The notes beneath the pieces were generated by a model. It did no database searches, was not told the DNA's origin, and saw only the letters and a program-made list of their open reading frames with translations. From Tolypocladium sp. Sup5 PDA-1 (lineage: Eukaryota > Ascomycota > Sordariomycetes > Hypocreales > Ophiocordycipitaceae): a DNA stretch of 64,000 nucleotides. Both the position numbers and the translations under genes were made by a program. Each line of letters begins with the position of its first letter. Positions within the stretch are counted from its first letter, which is position 1. Positions 11,701 to 22,158 of this stretch are shown one piece after another. The DNA lies in NCBI GenBank assembly GCA_000750105.3, contig JPHH03000006.1, positions 62,001-126,000 of the forward strand, in the 5' to 3' direction.

Positions 11701-12078
11701 TCGTTGGTCAGGGCGAGCGTGATTGCCAAAGCCAGAATTGGCTTGATGAGGAGGCTGCTGAGGTCGCGGTTCTATGGGAACAGACAGCTGGGAGTTCATC
11801 TGCCGCCGCTGAGCTTGGTTTGGACGCCTCCGGCTGGTTCTTGGCTCTTGCGGCTCTTGCTGTCCCCGCGTCGGGCCCTCAGCAGACGTGTCATTGCCAG
11901 TCCTGGTGTCTTGGGCAGACCTGGGCGGCCGGGCTTGCTGGGTTGGTCGTTGGCCAGACTCACCAGAGCCACCTCCATTTCCTGCGGCGTTGGTAAGTAT
12001 GAGGCTGCGGAGATGGCTCTCTAGGCCGGGCGGTCCATCGCCGCTGGCTCCCAGGGGGTCGGTTTTATTTGATGCCAT
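8788..12078 (-). CDS. Cid1-like terminal nucleotidyltransferase / non-canonical poly(A) polymerase with large insert
   Basis: A single exon of 1096 residues. The N-terminus (1-210) is low-complexity, rich in Gln, Pro and Arg. The nucleotidyltransferase signature GS-x10-D-M-D lies at residues 279-293 (KCFGSLSSGF...DMD). The third catalytic Asp is D781 in GVQCDINFS. The PAP/25A-associated domain follows: FIKHWAK, SGYRGTLSSYGYVLM and GNENEIVHL. Such enzymes add A or U to RNA 3' ends. Normally the strand ending in R-V-P-I-I-K is followed within a few residues by C-D-I-x-F. Here residues about 341-777 intervene, with an acidic part holding five 7-residue repeats and a helical part. Length is therefore about twice that of compact Cid1 enzymes. 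The absence of a stop codon over 3.3 kb and good codon use argue for a functional gene. It is divergent from TFIIF alpha. Confidence 0.85.
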   Translation of the reverse strand: MASNKTDPLGASGDGPPGLESHLRSLILTNAAGNGGGSGESGQRPTQQARPPRSAQDTRTGNDTSAEGPTRGQQEPQEPRTSRRRPNQAQRRQMNSQLSVPIEPRPQQPPHQANSGFGNHARPDQRYAHAAAPHSSAMAWPGHAYSPHGNASWSSSAPSHVGNMPWNNPRFRQHGRRDPPPFQHDPSSAQATRYGHGPPQNQRRPFFRPEEMASQARFLDRLCYQVVSSSEIDRSEIADKEAFRQRIESICRDVISRHEQQESAAPDFPPQSVELKCFGSLSSGFATKASDMDLGLLSPLSQIQPDATGSPIPRLVEKAFLDAGLGARLLSRTRVPIIKLCENPPESLRRALVAERQKWESGTDNNTREAADDDEEHEPDATSQGNDDEDAGAKKTDADSNKTDADFKNTDAGSKKTDVDFKKTGADSSSPTEFEVPCGDGRETKRFQLQQGPDDTLSVYYGLAKRVLRKAGGRDVTLSNYREFTALDWTVLNSVCQAFVQGLYDPQLRKRLAAYPSLAFQPLYNMPSNRSLLGVFTQVDGEQTLQTWDTWPARDAIYDFQPQAEQALLTWKDIQWRRNFGIDPISYTKDLQLTLDKVKRIPSVQLAVLEQGQEETPSQYCARARGVWNSLRHGLDELSSAAQQQFIAQYISGIAQDDVREMMEAAVGQTDSQLAFEAVSQRHKCLHLSLDLERALEKGKCDAAPATDIAEYIRLLRSPLRKVVPGPLDRDFFIPVPPGSSDLVSRIRKLQDPRKMAPNQPRDRYRDLLEFPTTGAGVQCDINFSAHLALHNTALLRCYSHADPRVRPMVLFIKHWAKVRGINSGYRGTLSSYGYVLMVLHYLVNVAQPFVCPNLQQLAPRPPPDLSPAEVDSTVRCRGYNVQFWGNENEIVHLAASNQLNHNSESIGHLLRGFFEYFAQGGMLSNGQGKGFDWGRDVLSLRAQGGLLAKQEKGWTGAKTVFEVQGMGVISNPQAEQEPAQPPLAQPVAAGHDGQPKSAQAPTRGGEVKEIRHRYLFAIEDPFELDHNVARTVTHNGIVSIRDEFRRAWRIIRTAEGANAHEDLLQDVKEAQENANSFLKLLDDIHGPPEFWGVVQ
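10795..10899 (-). repeat. five 21-bp coding repeats (KKTDADS-type heptapeptide)
   Basis: Residues 394-428 of the Cid1-like protein are five tandem degenerate heptapeptides (KKTDADS, NKTDADF, KNTDAGS, KKTDVDF, KKTGADS). They are encoded by 21-bp units and lie in the acidic part of the large insert. Confidence 0.9.
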
Positions 12079-13648
12079 GCTCGTTTGTGTCGAATGGCAG
12101 CCAGAGGAGATGCGCCAAAAACGAGAAGCTCCTCCAGATACCTGTAATCAGGCGTTCCGTGGCACAGACAGATGGTCACTGTCCATGCATGCTCCACTGG
12201 GCGACAGCTTGCGATAAACTTGACAGCTTCGCGGGCTGACGGAGGCAGTCCCGGAGGACAAGTTTAGGTGGTCGCTGACGGCTCAAGTCGTCGGGGTGCT
12301 TCCGCGGATATCTGCAGCGGCAAAGCCACGGGGGGAGAAGTGATGGTCTCTGGCGGCCAGCTCCATGTGCTGTTGGCTGTGACCGTTGAGTAACTTGGCT
12401 GATACGTCACCAGAGCGTGTCCTTCAGATGGCCAAGGCAGACAGGTCGAGGGATTGTCGGGTCGTATACCATACAAGGGGCAAGGAGACCTTGCGTGCGG
12501 CACCTGCACCAAGACTCTGTCTGACGATGGGCCCTTTGCGCCCTGGCCTGGATGTCCAAAGACAATGGCCGTGGTGTTTTGCAGCCCGTTCTATCGAGGG
12601 ATGAGGCGGACCGGGGGGCGGGCCTAGCGGCACCTCGCAGGCATGTACCTGTGCAATCACAGCAGCCGTCTTTGTTCTCTGGGTTTCGTCTTGTCTCGTC
12701 AAACGAAGTACTTGGTATGGTCCGTGACGGGACGAGACGGGTCAAGGTCAAGGTTACCTGGGAAAAGCAAGGGACGAGCAGCTTTGGTCAGACCAGGATG
12801 TGATCCAAGATCGATCAGGCGCGGTGGAGTGCTGTGCACTAGTGGCTGGATCACTGGATCGGCCAGCGCCAGCGCCAGCGTCAGCACCTGCGAGGCACTG
12901 GAGGGCAGTGGTGCAAAATGAACCTTGGCAGAGGGCGGCCTGGGAATTGAGGCTGAGCGGGGTTGGAAGCGTGAATGGCTATTCTCTGCCGTCCTTGGCT
13001 ACCTAGGTAAAGGTATGTTCAATGCCTCGAGTGCACGGCTGTCAAGTCAATGGCTGCCTTAGGCCTTCCAGACAGCTGTGGGCGGCCAGCGGTAGCCTTT
13101 AGAGGCTGTACGAGTACGTAGCCACCTCAGCTATAAGGTAGGTAATAGCGGGTACCTTGCCCGAGCTGCCGCCAATCACAGGCTTCCATCGCCATCCTCC
13201 TCAAATGCTTTGCACGCGCCACAGTGCGATGCCACGAGCAACAGCTCTCTTCTGTCATCATCGCCATCCACAGACCTCCCTCCACCCTCCACCCTTCAGG
13301 GCCTTCACTCTTCACACGGCACGTCTCCCGCTCGCTCTTTGACAACAGACAGACCCGGCCGATCAATCCAGCCCTTCCCGCAGCGCGAGGAATAGCAGAG
13401 TATCGCCGTCGCCCGCACGCTTGCCACCCGTTCGTGCTGTACCGTGCCTTACCTCCTGCGTGAAGCTGGCGAGCAAGCAGTCGAGCAAACACGCACCAGC
13501 GACCATCTCCTGCGTCACGTCCACGAGGCATCGAGCCTTTCCGCGGGCGCGCCGCTCAGCTCAGCCCACCGCGACGTGAATCTGATCGACGATAGAAGCA
13601 CACGCACACGCCCACCGCCCTTGGCTTGACCGTCCCGCCGCCGTCGCA
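12079..13648. promoter_or_regulatory. long divergent intergenic region, Cid1-like enzyme / TFG1
   Basis: There are 1570 bases between two divergent starts. A (CCAGCG)n-like run lies at about 12858-12882. The 3' third (about 13190-13400) is pyrimidine-rich, as expected for the TFG1 leader. No open frame with conserved content was seen. A short non-coding transcript cannot be excluded. Confidence 0.5.
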
Positions 13649-15845
13649 ATGAGCGCTCCTCCGCCTGGGGGCCAGAACGGCCTTCCTCGGAACCAGAAGC
13701 CGAACCCTCTGCGTCCCATGCGCAGAAAACCTCGCCCCAACCCTCTCGTCGCGCCGCCGCGAAAGACTGCCGTCAACCCTGCCCAGAAGCCGTCTCCCGG
13801 CCCGTCTCGAACCGCTGCACAAAATGGCCCAAAGCCCAACATGGAAGAACTACGGAAGCAGTACGGCGGCTGGTCCGAGGCCCCCCCACCGTATCAGTAC
13901 AGCGACATACCCATCATGACGACGAAGAAGGCTCTTCTCGACGGCGTTCGCTACCACCTCATCAAGTTCGCTCAGTCGAAACTCAACGACAAGCCAGTCG
14001 ACCCCACCGACCAGGACGCGTTTGCCCGACCCGTGACCTTGCACAGACGGGATGCCCGGCAGCCGCCGCCCGGTAGGGCTATCAAGGAGGAGGAGCCCCA
14101 GCCGCTGCAAGTGGACGAGAAAGAGGCGGAAAGGCTTACGCAGATCAAGGCCGACCGAGAGGCCCAGCGGGCCATAGACCAAGCCAAAATCGCCCCGGTT
14201 GCCAAGGACACCAACCCGAAACGGCCCAAGAAGCAAAAGGAAGAAAAGACCATGTTTAACAGGGCGCCCAAGTCAGAGGCCGCCAAGAAGGAGTCCGATA
14301 TTCGCTACGAAGAGGCGCTGCCTTGGCACCTGGAAGATGCCGATGGAAAGAACGTGTGGGTTGGGAGCTACGTCGCTGCCCTCTCCGAGGCCAACGTTGC
14401 CTTCATGATTGACAAGTCCGTGTTCCGCATGGTCCCTTTGGAGAAATGGTACAAGTTCACATCCAAGCCCCCTTTCCAGCCCTTTACCATCGACCAGGCA
14501 GAGGCCTACATGAACAGAAAGGTGGATGTGGGTCGGTGGGTGATGAAGGACGAAGAGAAAAAGGCTGGCCTGAGCGACCTGGAAGCAACACGTCGCCTAT
14601 TCTATGGCCGTGGCCAAATGGTCAAGACCGAGAGCGACACCTTCAGGGCCGCTTCGAGATTGGAGAAACTCGACCACGATGAGCTGGACATATCTGGTGA
14701 CGAATTCCAGGACGACGATGAAGCACCACACTTCGATCGGAACGACGACGAGGATGCAAAGGAATCCAAGGTCCGGATCCGCCGCGAGCAGCTGGGGGCG
14801 AACCTGTTTGGCGAAGGAGACGAACAAGAGGTTGACAAAGAGCTGCAAGAGCAGCTGAGGGAGGAACTCGAGAGGCAGAAGTATGGCAAAACGACAAAGA
14901 AGGCTCTGATCAAGAGAGACCGCGAGGAGATATACGAAAGCGACGATTCCGAGGAAAAGCCTTGGAGTAGCTCGGTATGTGGACGAACCCCCCGACCTTG
15001 ACGACTGATGACGAAGCTAACGATTTATAGTCTGATGACGACTCAAGCGACGAGGACGACGACGAGAACAAGGAGGATGACAAGAAAGACCCAGACGGAA
15101 AAGACGGCCAGGCTGAGGCCAAGGACAAGTCAAAGGCTGCGGGTTCCAAGGGCACAACCACCCCACAGGGAAAGCAGAAGCAAGGTGACGTCGTGAGGAA
15201 GAGCAAGTCTCTGAAACGTGCTGGGTCTCCCGCGCTGTCCGAGTCCAGCGGCAACGAATCGTCTCGGAAGAAGATGAAGAAGACTGTAGGCACCGCTCCA
15301 GGCAGCCGGGCTGGCACGCCCCTCCCGCAGACAAATGCAGCGCGTCGTCCCAAGATCGGGGGCGCGGGATCCGGCAGTGATGGCGAGGCAACGGCTGGCG
15401 AAATGTCTGACGGCGCTGGCCCACGAAAGAAGATCAAGGTTGTGGGCAGCAGCGGCAGGGGAACCCCAGCCGCGTCGAGAGCGGGCAGCCCGAATCCTGC
15501 ACAAGGCGGTAAGTCGTGCCCCAATATTCCCATCTTCCTTGTGCCCCCAACCTGCCCAAGATGGCACCGGTTCCCTGTTCATCGCCTGTTGTCTCCTTGG
15601 ATGAGGTGGGCTAACAGAAGCGCTCCGTAGGCGCGTCTCCTGCTTCTCAATCCGGCGCAGGAATCGAGCCGTGGGAGATTCTCGAAAAGATTCCGCCCGA
15701 GGGCATCGCCATAGGAGATCTTATCAAGCCTTTCCACGGCCGTGTGGGTGAGCGGCCCGGACAGATGCCCAAGGGCGAATGGATCAGGCTGGTCAAGCAG
15801 TTGTGCGACTACGGATCGGACAAGCGACTGCGGCGGAGAAAGTGA
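13649..15845 (+). CDS. TFG1: transcription initiation factor IIF subunit alpha (TFIIF-alpha/RAP74/Tfg1)
   Basis: TFIIF alpha escorts RNA polymerase II into the preinitiation complex. Exons 13649-14974, 15031-15508 and 15631-15845 encode 672 residues. The N-terminal part is basic and proline-rich. The dimerisation domain shared with TFIIF beta is recognisable from MFNRAPKSEAA through the PWHLEDADGKNVWVGSY and MVPLEKWYKF segments. The centre is a charged D/E/K-rich linker typical of RAP74. The C-terminal winged helix is visible from PWEILEKIPPEGIAIGDLI to the basic end DKRLRRRK. Intron 1 falls in the acidic run and intron 2 precedes the winged helix. No defects seen. Confidence 0.9.
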
Positions 15846-16161
15846 GCTCTTTCTTACCGAAGTCGTGTGTGGCGGTGGCTATCAGACAGGCAATCCTAAA
15901 CCGTCCTTGTGGACGGAAGTCTGGCAAAGAGAGCGCCTCTGTGGTGATTCTGTGTCTCGCGACGGCCATTGTGCCATGTGGATACGGTAGCTTGGCGCGA
16001 TGTGCCATTTGGCATACCCCTTAGCGTATGGTGTGGGAATAGGTAAAATCAAATCAAAGGCTACGAAATGTTTGCCATGTTCCGATTGCGAAGCAGTAGT
16101 AGCGCTTCGTATATGTAGTGATGTTTCGTCACCGATAATGGGTATATTTCGCTTCACCACC
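15846..16161. other. convergent intergenic region, TFG1 / CWC26
   Basis: Only the two 3' flanks; no gene seen in these 316 bases. Confidence 0.6.
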
Positions 16162-17154
16162 CTACTCGTCCATTTGCCACGAATACTCTAGCCCCTTGTT
16201 CCGCTCCCGCCTGTTGATTGCCTTGAACCGTTCGGCCTCGAAACCATTGCCGCGATCCACGCCGTCCCACCGATATCCTGGTTTAATGCCGTGTCGATTT
16301 GGAGGAGCGCCGCCAGCATAGACCGGCCGACGTTTCGACGTCTTTCCTTTGCCGCCTGCGGACTTGTTCTCGCTCATGAACTGCATCATGGGGTCGTTCC
16401 ACCTCTCCTGTTCCTTGAGATCCTTGTTCATTTCGTCGTCATCTGCCGTCCTGGCAAAGGACATGAGCTTGGCATCTCTCAGCTGCTCTTTTCGTCTGCG
16501 TGCCTCTTCCAGCTGGACTTGGCCTTTCAAGTCCTCCTTGGCCTGGAGCTCCTTCTGCTGAGCCTCGGCGGCGGCTTTTCGCGCCTCGGCTCTCCTCATG
16601 GAGATGTCTATCCTTCTGCCGGTGGCGTCACGGTAGACTGTTTCCTCCTCCTTTGCATTCTTGCGATGTCGCTCGAACTCTTCATTTTCCTCGCGCTGCC
16701 GCCGCCTCAGTTGGGCTGACACGGCCGCTGCCGTTTGCAGACCAGCGTGCGTCCCGTCGCTCATCTTTACGGCGCCCTCGGCATCCTCGATAACCGGGTG
16801 TTCATCATCGCCCGCTTTTGCTGCTTCGTTCTCTGCAGCGACCGCGGCGAGAATGGCGTCCGCCGCGGCACCGTCTTCGTTGCTCTCGAGAGTAGCGTCT
16901 CGCCCGACTCCTACCCTCTTCCAGTTGCTCTTCTTAGCTTTTCGGAACTCTGCGGTCGTGCCAGACACAGTCGCCGGACCGTCCTCGTCATCCTCGTCCT
17001 GCTGAGCGCCGGTCTGAGTCCATGTTGAGTCGTCGTCGTCGGTGATGAGAAGTCCGGATGCTGGTGCCTGCTTGCGCTTGCGCTTCTTGGATGATGGTTT
17101 CGGGTCCGCGACAAGGTATCGAGACGCGAGGTAGCTTGATATATCTGACGGCAT
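16162..17154 (-). CDS. CWC26: pre-mRNA-splicing factor CWC26 (Bud13 family)
   Basis: A single exon of 330 residues, starting at the ATG at 17154-17152 (MPSDISSYLASRYLV); the frame remains open upstream without homology. Bud13/CWC26 is part of the RES complex with Snu17 and Pml1, which helps splicing and nuclear retention of unspliced mRNA. The family landmarks are a KKRKRK-type basic patch near residue 30, a DDDDSTW motif, a central helix rich in E, K and R with YRDATGRRIDI, and the strongly conserved C-terminus containing APPNRHGIKPGYRWDGVDR. That end closes with NKGLEYSWQMDE, which is near-invariant in the family. It is divergent from TRS85. Confidence 0.93.
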   Translation of the reverse strand: MPSDISSYLASRYLVADPKPSSKKRKRKQAPASGLLITDDDDSTWTQTGAQQDEDDEDGPATVSGTTAEFRKAKKSNWKRVGVGRDATLESNEDGAAADAILAAVAAENEAAKAGDDEHPVIEDAEGAVKMSDGTHAGLQTAAAVSAQLRRRQREENEEFERHRKNAKEEETVYRDATGRRIDISMRRAEARKAAAEAQQKELQAKEDLKGQVQLEEARRRKEQLRDAKLMSFARTADDDEMNKDLKEQERWNDPMMQFMSENKSAGGKGKTSKRRPVYAGGAPPNRHGIKPGYRWDGVDRGNGFEAERFKAINRRERNKGLEYSWQMDE

Positions 17155-17628
17155 ACCGAGAGGTGTCACCAGGCGCGCTTGTCGGCGGTTTCTGGAGTCG
17201 CGTGCGTGCACGTACGAGTAGTAGATGATTGCGTAGCGGACTGTCCAGCTGCTGGCGTGATGTGCTTTGTAGATACGAGGCAGCGTAATGTGCAAGGTGA
17301 GGGTGGACAAGGTATGCAGGTATCCGGGTGTTGGAGCCGCGCTGTTGCTCTTGAGCCGGGTTGCAGCCCCGGTACAAGAATGTGGGGGGCATGGCGCAGC
17401 GCATCGCAATGGTGCCCAGTGACGGACCCTTACCGGAGGGCATGGGCAACCGCCTTGTACTTTCTCAGCATCACCACAGCTTCTCCCGAACTCGGAACAT
17501 GCAGAGCCAGTCCGAGCAGCCGACCACCTGCGATCTCGTCCAGCCGTCGCTCACCTGCGCCACATGAATCACCACGCACCGCCCCGTACCTCTGTGCCGC
17601 GGAACGACCACGTCTACCAGCCGCCTTC
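17155..17628. promoter_or_regulatory. divergent promoter region, CWC26 / TRS85
   Basis: The 474 bases separate two divergent start codons. Both coding frames happen to stay open into this DNA, so either start could lie further upstream. The chosen ATGs are those that begin sequence resembling the families. Confidence 0.5.
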
Positions 17629-19950
17629 ATGCCACTGCCAGTCCAAGATGACTCGCCAACGGAACCGATACAGGCGCTGCCGGCCGCCGCCGCTGCCATG
17701 AAGCTCCCCAAGATGAGGCACTCGACGCCTGCCATCGAGTCGCTTCCCATGTCTCAGTCGGAATCCAGCCTGACGTTCCGGAGGTCCAATCCTTCGGCGG
17801 CGTCTCTGTATGCATCAACACTCTCGCCCCCCGGTTCGAGATCCATGTCCCCTGCCGGGCGCAGCTCGCCGTCGAGAGCCCTTTCTGCAACTGTCTTTGA
17901 TGCATCTCCGAGCAGAGGGATGCCAGACAGCGCCGGCGACAGTCCGGGCGAGCCACTGAACCTGATCCTGCAATCCTTCGTCCCGCATGTTTCCTTGTAC
18001 GCCTCTAAAGATACCGAGGCCCTCATAAGCGAAAAGGGGTTCCGAAACGGCTTGTGGGAACTGCTGCGGCCGTTTGGCGAGAACATTCAGGGCAAGGTGA
18101 CAGTTCGGGACAGCAACGGCGTGAGTCGGACCTTGGAGGACTTTTCAATTCGCTTCACCAAGTTTGGGGAGAACGTGGGACACCCGGATCCGACCATATC
18201 GGGGACCAAGCAAGCTCGCGCGCCACAAGACCAGAACGGAATCCAAGAGAGCGCATCCAGGGATCGGAAAACTCTGACCGACGTAGAAGCCGTTGTCGAG
18301 CGCCACCTGTCCTACGCTGAGCAGTCGTTCCTGGGACCGCCACAACATGGCGGCCTCGCGAGGCAAAGCCAAGACCTGGAGACTGCTTCTCCCTACTACA
18401 CCTTGTACCTGCGGCGTTTGCTCTCAGGGTTTCCCACCACCCCCCACGAGACGTTCGCGCACCCTGTGGCATGCATTATAGCCATCAGCTCTAGGAACCC
18501 AAGTCCGATTGAGGAGCTCAGGAACCTATACACGGAGACCAACCAGGGAGAAGGAAAACTCCCGCCATGGGTGGACAGCGACTACCTCCGATACTATGTA
18601 CTAGTCCATGACGAGGAGAATGATGACATTACGAGATCAATGACTCTCTTCGAGCAGATGAAGCGCCACCTTGGGCTGCACTGCCATTTGCTTCGTCTGC
18701 GCTGTAGCCAGAGCGCCGAGACCGACGACGACAGCATCCCGCTGCCCCGAAGCGACTGGATGTCAGCTGCCGAGGAGCTGGCAAAGATTCGCTCGAGTGA
18801 GAGCGAGGAGGATTTTGATGACCCAACCCGCTACATATTCGAGTCTGACGCCACGGCAATCCGCACATTTGTCCGAGAGATGGTTACACAGTCGATCGTC
18901 CCGACCATGGAGCGGCACGTGTCTATCTGGAACGACCAAGTGGCATCTCGACGCAGAGGCATTGCCGGCCGGTTCATGAACCTGTCGAGGAAATGGGCCG
19001 GTTTCGGTGGAAGCTCACGGGCGTCGTCTGGCGGCAGCGGCAGCTCGAGGGACAACTACGATACGTTGGGATTCTACCGAGCCGACGCCCCGGAGGCAAT
19101 CATGAGGAAACTGGCCGACTATGCCTTTATGCTGCGGGACTGGAAGTTGGCGCACTCGACCTACGATTTGTTGCGGTCTGACTTTAGCGAGTCGAAAGCG
19201 TGGAAGCACCACGCCGCGGCCAACGAGATGGCCGCCATCAGTCTGCTGCTGATGCCGCAGAGCTTGCCGTCCAAGAGCCGGGCAGAGACGATCGATCAAA
19301 TGCTAGAGTCGGCCTTTTACTCTTACGGCACGCGCTGTAGCGCACCGTATGGAGCGGTGCGGAGCCTTACCCTTGGCCATGAGCTTCTCAGGCTACGGGG
19401 AGGCTCCAACATCGATGATGCCGGCAGGTGGGGACTTCGGCTTCTCGAGTCCAAGATGCTGGGCCGCGTGGGGGACGCTCTCCTGAAAGAGCGGCTCGCA
19501 GTCTGCTACGCCTCAAAGCTGGGCGTTGGAAGTTGGAGCTGGGGCAGCCGACACCGAAAGTCGGCGGCGTGGAGCGTCCTCGCGGCTGACGCGTGGTGCC
19601 AGCAAGCCAAGTACATGCCGGCACAGAGATGCCTCGGCGATGCCCAGAGAACATATGACGCGCTGCCGCACAAACAAGGCATTACAAGGTTTGCGAACGC
19701 GATGGAGTATATAGACTCCCTGCAGCACGAGCTCGCGGAGAAGCTCGACCTGGGTGGAGATGACGCCAAAGACAGCCCAGAGGATGACTCAGGGGAGGTC
19801 ATTGACGAGGAGAGCGAGGCTTTGACGGACATGCGCGCGAGGAGGGTAAGCGTTGCTGCCCGGGGCGTTGCATTGGAGACTGCGCCGCTTCATGGGGAAG
19901 AGCTGGAAAACGACGCAAAGGCGAGCACAGGCCAGGAGGGCTTCGACTGA
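17629..19950 (+). CDS. TRS85: TRAPPIII-specific subunit 85 (TRS85/Gsg1)
   Basis: A single exon of 773 residues from the ATG at 17629. Trs85 directs the TRAPPIII complex, the exchange factor for the Rab Ypt1, to autophagosomal and early-secretory membranes. The N-terminus is Ser/Pro-rich and disordered. The conserved core begins near LNLILQSFVPHVSLYAS and includes the ISEKGFRNGLWELLRPFGE region, the HPVACIIAISS segment, and the central TRAPP85 region FVREMVTQSIVPTMERHVSIWNDQV. The tail contains helical TPR-like sequence (MLRDWKLAHSTYDLL). Length is close to that of yeast Trs85. In-frame upstream ATGs exist but lead sequence that looks non-conserved. Confidence 0.88.
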   Translation: MPLPVQDDSPTEPIQALPAAAAAMKLPKMRHSTPAIESLPMSQSESSLTFRRSNPSAASLYASTLSPPGSRSMSPAGRSSPSRALSATVFDASPSRGMPDSAGDSPGEPLNLILQSFVPHVSLYASKDTEALISEKGFRNGLWELLRPFGENIQGKVTVRDSNGVSRTLEDFSIRFTKFGENVGHPDPTISGTKQARAPQDQNGIQESASRDRKTLTDVEAVVERHLSYAEQSFLGPPQHGGLARQSQDLETASPYYTLYLRRLLSGFPTTPHETFAHPVACIIAISSRNPSPIEELRNLYTETNQGEGKLPPWVDSDYLRYYVLVHDEENDDITRSMTLFEQMKRHLGLHCHLLRLRCSQSAETDDDSIPLPRSDWMSAAEELAKIRSSESEEDFDDPTRYIFESDATAIRTFVREMVTQSIVPTMERHVSIWNDQVASRRRGIAGRFMNLSRKWAGFGGSSRASSGGSGSSRDNYDTLGFYRADAPEAIMRKLADYAFMLRDWKLAHSTYDLLRSDFSESKAWKHHAAANEMAAISLLLMPQSLPSKSRAETIDQMLESAFYSYGTRCSAPYGAVRSLTLGHELLRLRGGSNIDDAGRWGLRLLESKMLGRVGDALLKERLAVCYASKLGVGSWSWGSRHRKSAAWSVLAADAWCQQAKYMPAQRCLGDAQRTYDALPHKQGITRFANAMEYIDSLQHELAEKLDLGGDDAKDSPEDDSGEVIDEESEALTDMRARRVSVAARGVALETAPLHGEELENDAKASTGQEGFD

Positions 19951-20978
19951 CTGGCGAACAACCGGGCAGCCAGCGGACGATGCCAACGGACAGGACGTAT
20001 TAAAGGGCGGCAGCCCTGTGACCGTGGGAGAGGGGGAATAGAACCAGCATTGCCCTGGGTCGCTTTATTCGTCTGATTGCACGCCAGTTGTGCGAGAAGC
20101 GAGGAAGCAATCATTGCTACTTGGGCCGGCGCATTGCAGCTTGGAGATTCGGTTGGGACTATAGAGGCAATTAATTATTACAGCGACCGCCCTACCTTTG
20201 GCCATCCGGGGGTACGTCCGCTACCTGGAACTTAGGTGGTGATTGTGCTCGCTACGCATGATGTTGAGCGGGCGAGGCGTGGTGGATAGCGTCGCACATG
20301 GCAGTCTTTGTGCGCTGCTCTGAATCGCACTGCTGCTACTACGTACTGCGGCCCATCTCAAACAGCTCTTCAGCGGCACCACACGTTCATCTGAGTCAAT
20401 GATGTCAAGCCTGGCTTGCCTGGTTGTCGGCATGCAGCACATGCGTCGTTGCGCCGGAGCGCCGTAAGGGTGAGGCGCTGATCTCCTTCCTCATCGCTCC
20501 GTCGACCAGGTCGTCCGTCACCTGCCGGGCAAGTCTACGCGAGGGTTTCGGCTCCCTGGAAAGGCGGCCCATTTTGGATTCCAGGACGGTGGCACATTCT
20601 TTGCCATTGGCCGCCTAGCCACCATGCCTTCTTCCAGCAGTCATGGATCCTCCTGTGCAAGCATGTTGCTCACAGGCTAGGCCGTGCAGTCTAGGATCTT
20701 TCCCATGACTTTCCAGCATGGTTGCTGGGAATCCGATTCACAAAGGCCTGCCTGAATGGAATGCGTCGTGACGTCGAGCAGTCAAGACGCCGTGGCGAGT
20801 CCCGAGACACGGGATCGGACTCTTGGACGAGGAGTCGGTCGTCGACGAGTAGGATGCCACCATGTATCCAGCAACAGAGTATCCTCCTCAGCTCCAACAG
20901 CTACCCTAGCAAACTACACCATCTCCAGACCATCGTATATCTACCTCAACGCAGAAACCCAATCATCTACTCGACATA
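19951..20978. other. intergenic region between TRS85 and the small secreted protein gene
   Basis: No gene seen in 1028 bases. The last 100 bases before 20979 are an A/C-rich leader without ATG-initiated frames of coding character. Confidence 0.55.
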
Positions 20979-21289
20979 ATGAAGTTCAACACCACCGGTC
21001 TCGTCCTCGCCTTCCTGGCTAGCAACGCTCTTGCGGCGCCCATGACCGAGGCAGGCCCCACGACTACCAGCGCGACATGGACATTCTTGAGAAGTTTACG
21101 CAAACCCTCGGCAAGAGACAGCTTGGTGCGGCCACCAGCGGCATCGCCGGAGGCATGCCCGGAGGCAGCAGCATGGGAGGAAGCATGGCTAGTGGCCAGA
21201 CCGGCGGCAGCCCGGCGGGAGGTGCGGGAGGCCCCCTGGGAGGCGTGACCGGCACCTTGGGCAACACTGTCGGCGGTGTCCTCGGGTAG
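20979..21289 (+). CDS. small secreted glycine-rich protein with Kex2-like site, frame-disrupted
   Basis: The first 27 or so codons give a clean secretion signal: basic start MKFNTTG, hydrophobic core LVLAFLASNALA, and A-A-P after the likely cleavage site. This frame then becomes unlikely. From about 21055 the +2 frame continues with PHDYQRDMDILEKF, a lysine-arginine pair (GKRQL, near 21114), and a tail of about 50 residues made of Gly, Ser, Ala and Met, ending at 21289. One additional C in the CCCC run at 21056-21059 would join the two frames into a protein of roughly 104 residues. I see no splice pair that would do this. It may be an effector-like or processed secreted peptide inactivated by a one-base loss, or the base may be a sequence error. 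No known family was recognised. Confidence 0.55.
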
Positions 21290-22158
21290 ACGACAGTCGT
21301 GTCTCCTGCTCGGCGGGGGTCTTTGGAGATAGTTGGTGAGGCGGAATGGCACCGGTGCCGGCCCCTGCTGGATCTCAGGGGGTATCGTGTTCGCCGTTGC
21401 TGGCTTTTTTAAGGCTGAGACTGCTTCCCTGGAGGTGTCCCTTGCCAAGATCAGAGACCGATTATAGTAACAAGCTGCTCTATTGTTGTCCTTGTATGAC
21501 TTCTGTTCCGATTGCGTGATAATGGGCCTTTGTCCACCCAACGGAATGGGTGCTTGAAAGGTAAAACCGCGGTGAGGTATAATGTATTTTCCCAAGAGGA
21601 ACATTCCTGGATGGCCATAAGCTTGAGTGATCTGACTATGGTGAGTACTTTCATCAGATATGTTAGCTCTAGGCTGTCAAAGCTACCCCTGAACCGCGTA
21701 CCGCGTGAGCATAGTTGATCGAGGGTCGGGGAAACAGTCTCGCTCTACAGCGAGGGACTTAGGAATCGTCCTGTCTATTGTTGGATGGGTGCTGCTCTTG
21801 ACCTCGTCACTGATCAATTTGGCTGACCGAACTGTTTTCCAAGCCATCCAAGGTTGAAACTCACGTCTTCAACCAGAGCCACACAACAGCCAAGCATCTG
21901 ATTTCAAACGGAGCTCTATTTAGCCGCCCGCAGTATGTCGGGCGTATGCTCTTGTATAGAAGTTTATATAAGAAGTTCTTGTCGACGTAGACGTGAAGCG
22001 AAGATCACCCTCAATAAAACATCCTGCCCGAAGTCCTAAAGTCCTGAATATCAACAAGGTCGCAAGCGTCCGGAATGCCCCAAATCTAGACGCCTGTTGC
22101 GATCCCGATCCGAAGCCCACCTCGGACCAATTGCTGCCATTCGCGAACCATGGCGGGC
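21290..22158. other. convergent intergenic region before the hydrophobin
   Basis: 3' flanks of the glycine-rich secreted gene and of the hydrophobin gene. No further gene was seen. Confidence 0.6.
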
